A DNA stretch of 10,475 bases from Actinomycetota bacterium (GTDB taxonomy: Bacteria; Actinomycetota; Thermoleophilia; Gaiellales; Gaiellaceae). This document shows, one piece after another, positions 6,987-10,475 of the stretch. Location of the stretch: NCBI GenBank assembly GCA_013821525.1, contig JACDGR010000087.1, positions 1 through 10,475 of the forward strand. Reading direction: 5' to 3'. Position 1 is the first letter of the stretch, and each line of letters starts with the position of its first letter. Both the position numbers and the translations under genes were made by a program. Under the pieces are notes generated by a model. It was not told the origin of the DNA, ran no database searches, and worked only from the letters and a program-made list of their open reading frames with translations.

Positions 6987-7837
6987 GTGGACACCGGCAG
7001 CTCGACGATGAAGGTCGTTCCCTTCCCTTCCGTGCTCTCGACTGCGATCCATCCGTTGTGGGCCTCGACGATCGCCTTCGAGATGTAGAGCCCGAGCCCG
7101 GTGCCCTGGATTTGCCGCTCGAGCGCTCCCTGCGAGCGGAAGAACCGCTCGAACAGCCGCTCGCGTTCTGCATCGGAGATCCCGATCCCGGTGTCGGATA
7201 CCTCCAGGCAGACCACCCCGCCACGCGCGTGCAGGCCGACGCGCACGTGCCCGTCGGCCGGCGTGAACTTGATCGCGTTCGAGATCAGGTTGTCGAGGAG
7301 CTGCGCGAGTCGCACGGGCTCTCCCGCGATCTGCGGCACATCCGACACGTCGAGCTCGAGGTTCACGCCTGCGACCTCGGCCCGCGGCCTCGCCGACTGG
7401 AGGGCCTGCGTCGCGAGCTGCGCCAGGTCGACCTCGGCTCGCTCGAGCTCGAGGCGTCCCTCCTGCAACTGTGCGGTGAAGAGCAGGTCTGTGACGAGCC
7501 CGAGCAGTCGCTGCGCGTTTCGCTCGACGATTGCAAGGTGTGCGCGCGTCTCCTCGTGCGTCTCGTCCTCGAGCATCAGCTCGACGTAGCCGGAGATCGA
7601 GGTGAGCGGAGTGCGCAACTCGTGCGAGACGCTCGAGACGAATTCGTCCTTCAAGCGGTCAAGCTCGACGAGCTGTTCGTTCTGGTCTGCGAGGAGATGC
7701 TGAGCCTGCTCGGCCTCCTGACGGGCCAGCCGCTCGTCGCGGCGAGACCGCTCGACGACGCGGACGAGCCCGGCGAGCCGCATCAGGACCAGGGCCGCGA
7801 CGATCGCACCGACGATCCCGATCGCATAGGCGTGCAC
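6983..7837 (-). CDS. Sensor histidine kinase, catalytic half (HisKA-HATPase_c)
   Basis: A 284-residue product. It starts with a membrane helix (4-24), then a coiled-coil-like linker (about 28-62), then HisKA with the phospho-accepting His72 (SHELRTPLTS). The ATPase domain follows: N-box DNLISNAIKF (182-191), G1 DTGIGI (215-220), F-box FERFFR, and G2 GTGLGL (245-250). All catalytic boxes are intact. The nominal start is GTG at 7837, but no ribosome site precedes it. The same frame also stays protein-like for 28 codons upstream (to the stop at 7922-7924), including a second hydrophobic segment ALLAAALLTAPATLIL. This is therefore most likely the C-terminal part of one large kinase whose sensor lies upstream in another frame. 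It is coupled to the single-domain regulator by ATGA. Confidence 0.9.
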   Translation of the reverse strand: MHAYAIGIVGAIVAALVLMRLAGLVRVVERSRRDERLARQEAEQAQHLLADQNEQLVELDRLKDEFVSSVSHELRTPLTSISGYVELMLEDETHEETRAHLAIVERNAQRLLGLVTDLLFTAQLQEGRLELERAEVDLAQLATQALQSARPRAEVAGVNLELDVSDVPQIAGEPVRLAQLLDNLISNAIKFTPADGHVRVGLHARGGVVCLEVSDTGIGISDAERERLFERFFRSQGALERQIQGTGLGLYISKAIVEAHNGWIAVESTEGKGTTFIVELPVST

Positions 7838-8726
7838 AGCATGGTGAGCCGTGCGCTCGAGGATCAGGGTCGCGGGCGCAGTGAGCAGCGCGGCCGCGAG
7901 GAGCGCTGAGTCGTGTCTTCGTCAGGCGGGGCAGCTGGCGCCGGTCGGCCTGGGCAATGTTGCGCATCGACGGGTCGAGCGCAGCCGCAGCCCACACGAC
8001 GTAGGAGCCGAGCCAGAGCATGTCGATCCAGCTGCCACCCGAGTAGCCGTCGGTGTCGAGCCCGTAGACCTCATCGGCAACGATCCACAGGGCGACGCTC
8101 AGGAGCAGAAGACGGTAGGCCGGCGTGCGCCCTCCCGGCCCCACGAGAAGTTGCGCGAATCCGACGAGCAGCAGAGCGTCCACCGCCGGGTAGGCCATCG
8201 CAACGACACGGGCGGCTTCCGTCGAGAAGTGGATGTGGTTGTACTGGTCGATGAAGAAGACCCATTGGACGAGCGCGACACCGCCGAAGACGACGATGCT
8301 GTCCAGGACGGCCGCGCGTCCGCTCTGTGCCCCGAGGCGACGCAGGACGAGGAAGATCCCGGCCGCGAGCAGCGGGTAGCCGGCGAGGTAGAAGACGTCA
8401 GCGACCGACGGCGACGGCGGCTCGCGGTTCAGGTCTACCTCGTAGAACGCGAAGATCGCATCCCCCGCGACCTGGCCGAGCAGTCCGAGCGCAAAGAGCT
8501 GCCACGGTAGGCGCTCGCCTCGCGGCAGGTTTCGCATCGCTCCGAGGTAGGTGAGTGAGACGGTGGACAGGCCGATCAGGACGTAGCTGATCGACTGCGC
8601 GTTGTCGGGCAAGAGGAGGTAGATGGCGATCGTAAGAGCGCCCACGACGAGCGTGGCGAGGGAGGCGGTGGCGACGCCCCGGCGAGCGGGCTCTGGGCGG
8701 GTGCTGAGGAGCGAGTCGGCCGTCAC
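7659..8726 (-). CDS. Polytopic membrane sensor half of the histidine kinase, frame-interrupted
   Basis: This frame encodes eight predicted membrane helices, for example LATLVVGALTIAIYLLL, VLIGLSTVSLTYLGA, LFALGLLGQVAGDAIFAFY, LAGYPLLAAGIFLVL, SIVVFGGVALVQWVFF and LLLLSVALWIVADEVYGL. The pattern recalls membrane domains found before GGDEF or kinase modules in Thermoleophilia (recalled, not searched). After LPRLTKTRLSA (about position 7910) the frame degenerates into Arg/Ala/Pro-rich sequence to its stop at 7659. Meanwhile the kinase frame takes over with a ninth helix. A +1 shift near 7905-7921 would give one protein of about 580 residues. I prefer GTG at 8726, because AGAGG lies five bases before it; TTG at 8765 has no good ribosome site. 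The last about 85 codons of this frame are probably not native. Confidence 0.75.
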   Translation of the reverse strand: MTADSLLSTRPEPARRGVATASLATLVVGALTIAIYLLLPDNAQSISYVLIGLSTVSLTYLGAMRNLPRGERLPWQLFALGLLGQVAGDAIFAFYEVDLNREPPSPSVADVFYLAGYPLLAAGIFLVLRRLGAQSGRAAVLDSIVVFGGVALVQWVFFIDQYNHIHFSTEAARVVAMAYPAVDALLLVGFAQLLVGPGGRTPAYRLLLLSVALWIVADEVYGLDTDGYSGGSWIDMLWLGSYVVWAAAALDPSMRNIAQADRRQLPRLTKTRLSAPRGRAAHCARDPDPRAHGSPCCARLCDRDRRCDRRGPGPDAARRARPRRRAVSPRRAAGPSGGRAGSASPRRPERTARRA

Positions 8727-8772
8727 GGATACCTCTGATTCGAGCGTAACGGCCGAGTCGGCCAATTGCCGC

Positions 8773-8802
8773 TTGGCGCTCGCGCCTGCTTCGCTTTATG
8801 CT
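8773..8802 (+). promoter_or_regulatory. Sigma-70-type promoter of the binding-protein gene
   Basis: TTGGCG at 8773-8778 and TATGCT at 8797-8802 are separated by 18 bases. They lie about 40 bp upstream of the GTG at 8842, at a fitting distance for a short leader. Both hexamers agree well with the housekeeping consensus for a GC-rich genome. Confidence 0.55.
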
Positions 8803-8831
8803 CTTTCCGAACTCCCCTGACCCCCCAGACC

Positions 8832-8837
8832 AGGAGG
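8832..8837 (+). promoter_or_regulatory. Strong Shine-Dalgarno fixing the GTG start at 8842
   Basis: AGGAGG lies four bases before GTG, the first codon of a classic Lys-Lys-Arg signal peptide. It is the best ribosome site in the window and suggests high expression. Confidence 0.85.
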
Positions 8838-8841
8838 ACGA

Positions 8842-10137
8842 GTGAAGAAGCGCATCTACGCAGGCGCAGGAGTGTCTGCGGTGATCGCGGTCATTGCATT
8901 GACCGCGACCGTGAGCGGAGCGATTGCCACCAGCAGCGCAAAGCCGCTGCCGGCATCGTCATGCTCGGCGATCCAAAACTCGGGCGGTAAGTATCTGATC
9001 GCGTCCGACCTGCCGCTCCAGGGCTCAGGCCGGACACAGACGAGTCAGATGACCCGCGCGATCAAGTTCGTGTTCGCATCGCACGGCTGGAAGGCAGGCA
9101 AGTACTCGATCGCCTACCAGAGCTGCGATGACTCGACCGCTCAGGCGGGCAAGTGGGACTCGGGCAAGGCTGCGGCAAATGCTCAGGCCTATGCTCAGAA
9201 CTCCGACGTCGTCGGCGTGATCGGCACGTTCAACTCGGGTGCAGCGGAGATCGAGATTCCGGTGCTGAACCGTGCTCCGAACGGCCCGGTCGCGATGGTC
9301 AGCCCGGCCAACACCTACGTGGGTCTGACCCATGGTGGGCCTGGCACCGCCGCCGGCGAGCCCGGCAAGTACTACCCGACCGGGAAGCGGAACTACGCCC
9401 GCGTCGTGGCCGCTGACGACTACCAGGGCGCAGCCGATGCGCTCCTCGCGAAGTCGCTCGGGGTCAAGAAGGTGTTCGTTCTGAACGACAAGGAGGCCTA
9501 CGGCCTCGGCGTCGCGACGAACTTCAAGAACGCCGCTACGAAGCTCGGCATCAAGGTCGTCGGCTTCACCGCGTGGGACGGCAAGGCATCGTCCTACGAG
9601 GCACTCGCAGTGAAGATCCAGGCCTCGGGAGCGCAGGGCGTCTTCCTCGGCGGGCTGATCTGCGAGAACGGCGGCAAGCTGATCAAGGACGTCCGGAACG
9701 GTGCGAAGAGCGTCAAGATCATCGCGCCTGACGGCTTCACGCCGGTGTCCGCGACCGTCCAGGAGGCAGGAGCAGCGGCCGAGGGCATGCTTGTCTCGGT
9801 TGCCGGTCTCCCGAACAGCGCACTCAAGGGTGCCGGCAAGACGTTCGTCTCGAAGTTCACCAAGGCCGACAAGCGTCCACCGGATCCGTACTCGGTGTAC
9901 GCGGCCCAGGCTGCTGAGGCGCTCGTCGCTGCCCTCGCCCAGTCGAACGGCTCGCGCTCGGATGTTGCGAAGCAGCTCTTCAAGATCAAGCTGACGAACA
10001 GCATCCTCGGCACGTTGTCGTTCAACTCGAACGGAGACGTGACCGCGAACCCGGTCACGATCTACAAGGTTGCAAGCGGGAAGTCGACGACCCTCAAGGT
10101 CATCGTCCCGCCCAACTCCCTCGTGAAGTCGGCCTAG
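8842..10137 (+). CDS. Periplasmic-binding-protein-like substrate-binding protein, branched-chain amino acid type (Peripla_BP_6/LivK-like)
   Basis: A 431-residue secreted protein. MKKRIYAGAGVSAVIAVIAL is a classical signal peptide; there is no lipobox at a suitable place, so it may be released or wall-associated. The mature protein shows the type I binding-protein plan: a first strand YLIASDLPLQG, VVGVIGTFNSGAAEIEIPVLN (123-143), NGPVAMVSPANTY, KVFVLNDKEAYGLGVATNFK, VFLGGLICENGGKLIKD and PDPYSVYAAQAAEALVAAL. Cys41 and Cys95 could pair. Family members deliver amino acids, amides or aromatic compounds to ABC transporters; the ligand here is not predictable. No permease or ATPase gene is in the window. 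A dedicated promoter and terminator make it a single-gene unit. It is divergent from the membrane sensor kinase. Lys/Gly-rich composition and biased codon use agree with high expression. Confidence 0.93.
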   Translation: MKKRIYAGAGVSAVIAVIALTATVSGAIATSSAKPLPASSCSAIQNSGGKYLIASDLPLQGSGRTQTSQMTRAIKFVFASHGWKAGKYSIAYQSCDDSTAQAGKWDSGKAAANAQAYAQNSDVVGVIGTFNSGAAEIEIPVLNRAPNGPVAMVSPANTYVGLTHGGPGTAAGEPGKYYPTGKRNYARVVAADDYQGAADALLAKSLGVKKVFVLNDKEAYGLGVATNFKNAATKLGIKVVGFTAWDGKASSYEALAVKIQASGAQGVFLGGLICENGGKLIKDVRNGAKSVKIIAPDGFTPVSATVQEAGAAAEGMLVSVAGLPNSALKGAGKTFVSKFTKADKRPPDPYSVYAAQAAEALVAALAQSNGSRSDVAKQLFKIKLTNSILGTLSFNSNGDVTANPVTIYKVASGKSTTLKVIVPPNSLVKSA

Positions 10138-10160
10138 CCGGGACCCCACGAAGAGCACTG

Positions 10161-10193
10161 ACGACCGAGGGGGGCGCAAGCCCCCCTCGTCGT
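10161..10193 (+). terminator. Strong Rho-independent-type terminator
   Basis: A 10-bp perfect GC-rich stem (10166-10175 with 10180-10189), capped by a GCAA tetraloop, is extended by four more pairs (10161-10164 with 10190-10193) across one bulged C. It starts 23 bp after the binding-protein stop. The following TCGTTTGT is only weakly T-rich, as is common in high-GC Gram-positives. Confidence 0.88.
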
Positions 10194-10211
10194 TTGTGGG
10201 ACGATCCGAGA

Positions 10212-10475
10212 ATGACGCGCCCCCTGGGAGCGGTCCCGGATCTCGAGCACGAGCTCGACGAGCTCTACGCGCTGCCGCTCGAGGAGTTCACGAAAGCGCG
10301 GAACGATCTCGTGGCTCGGCTCAAGCAGGCGCACCAGCAAGAGGCGGCCGCAGCGATCGGGGCGCTCAGGAAGCCGAGCGTGGTCGGTTGGACGGTGAAC
10401 CGTCTGGCCCGCGACGAGCCGGCGCAGGTCGCCGCGCTGCTTGCCGCGGGGGAAGCGCTGCGCGAGACCCAGCAG
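10212..10475 (+). CDS. Conserved hypothetical protein, N-terminal part (runs off window)
   Basis: The first 88 residues of a cytoplasmic helical protein. It begins MTRPLGAVPDLEHELDELYALPLEEFTKAR and continues to LRKPSVVGWTVNRLARDEP and LLAAGEALRETQQ at the window edge. The spacing LY..P..EFT..R, then LRKPS..W..N.LAR, is one I recognise from uncharacterised actinobacterial proteins, whose later part is usually a long Ala/Arg/Glu-rich coiled coil. No function is known to me. ATG at 10212 follows a weak CCGAGA and lies only 18 bases after the terminator hairpin, so its own promoter must overlap the terminator, or expression relies on read-through. Confidence 0.75.
   Translation, partial: MTRPLGAVPDLEHELDELYALPLEEFTKARNDLVARLKQAHQQEAAAAIGALRKPSVVGWTVNRLARDEPAQVAALLAAGEALRETQQ

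Noticed and set aside
6932..7909. 325-codon open frame on the plus strand
   Set aside because: Exactly opposite the kinase, whose H, N, G1 and G2 boxes are intact; the plus-strand translation is Arg/Asp/Leu-rich without recognisable motifs.
9025..10179. 384-codon open frame on the minus strand
   Set aside because: Antisense of the binding protein, and it reads through the terminator hairpin; composition is Arg/Val/Asp-rich noise.

Overview
The window is GC-rich throughout, with dense genes, many GTG/TTG starts and long arginine-rich shadow frames opposite real genes. The protein repertoire (a zf-HC2 anti-sigma factor, a PF14269-type arylsulfotransferase lipoprotein, a many-spanning membrane sensor domain, a LivK-like binding protein, and a collagen-like protein with a BclA-type C-terminus) suggests a high-GC Gram-positive. 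It is most likely an actinobacterium of the Thermoleophilia/Gaiellales kind. That placement rests on family resemblance alone; there is no rRNA or marker gene here.

Layout. Bases 1-2300 are a patchy accessory-looking stretch: a small zinc-ribbon protein, about 300 bases without a convincing gene, a short collagen-like protein, an L,D-transpeptidase, and a convergent secreted protein that looks C-terminally truncated. Bases 2429-3456 hold a coupled pair, a YdhG/DUF1801 protein and an S51-family peptidase. Bases 3515-5867 on the minus strand hold a degenerate receiver, an arylsulfotransferase-like lipoprotein and, behind an AT-richer spacer, an orphan anti-sigma factor. Bases 5926-8726 are a signalling island: an OmpR-type regulator on the plus strand facing a minus-strand sensor kinase and single-domain receiver. 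Bases 8842-10137 encode a secreted branched-chain amino-acid-type binding protein with its own promoter and strong terminator. The window ends inside a conserved protein of unknown function.

How the parts may work together. One histidine kinase and three receiver proteins lie within about 3.2 kb. One receiver is translationally coupled to the kinase. One is a full DNA-binding regulator that converges on it and shares a TTAA stop. The third has Glu in place of the phospho-accepting Asp. The kinase gene is interrupted by a +1 frame change between its membrane sensor and its catalytic half; whether this is a sequencing error or a real lesion cannot be told from the sequence.

I see no CRISPR array, phage module, insertion sequence, tRNA or rRNA, and no clear new multi-gene defence or biosynthetic system. 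The most interesting items are the signalling island with its Glu receiver, the kinase frame break, the orphan anti-sigma gene with a possible leaderless ECF-type promoter, and the BclA-like collagen protein.
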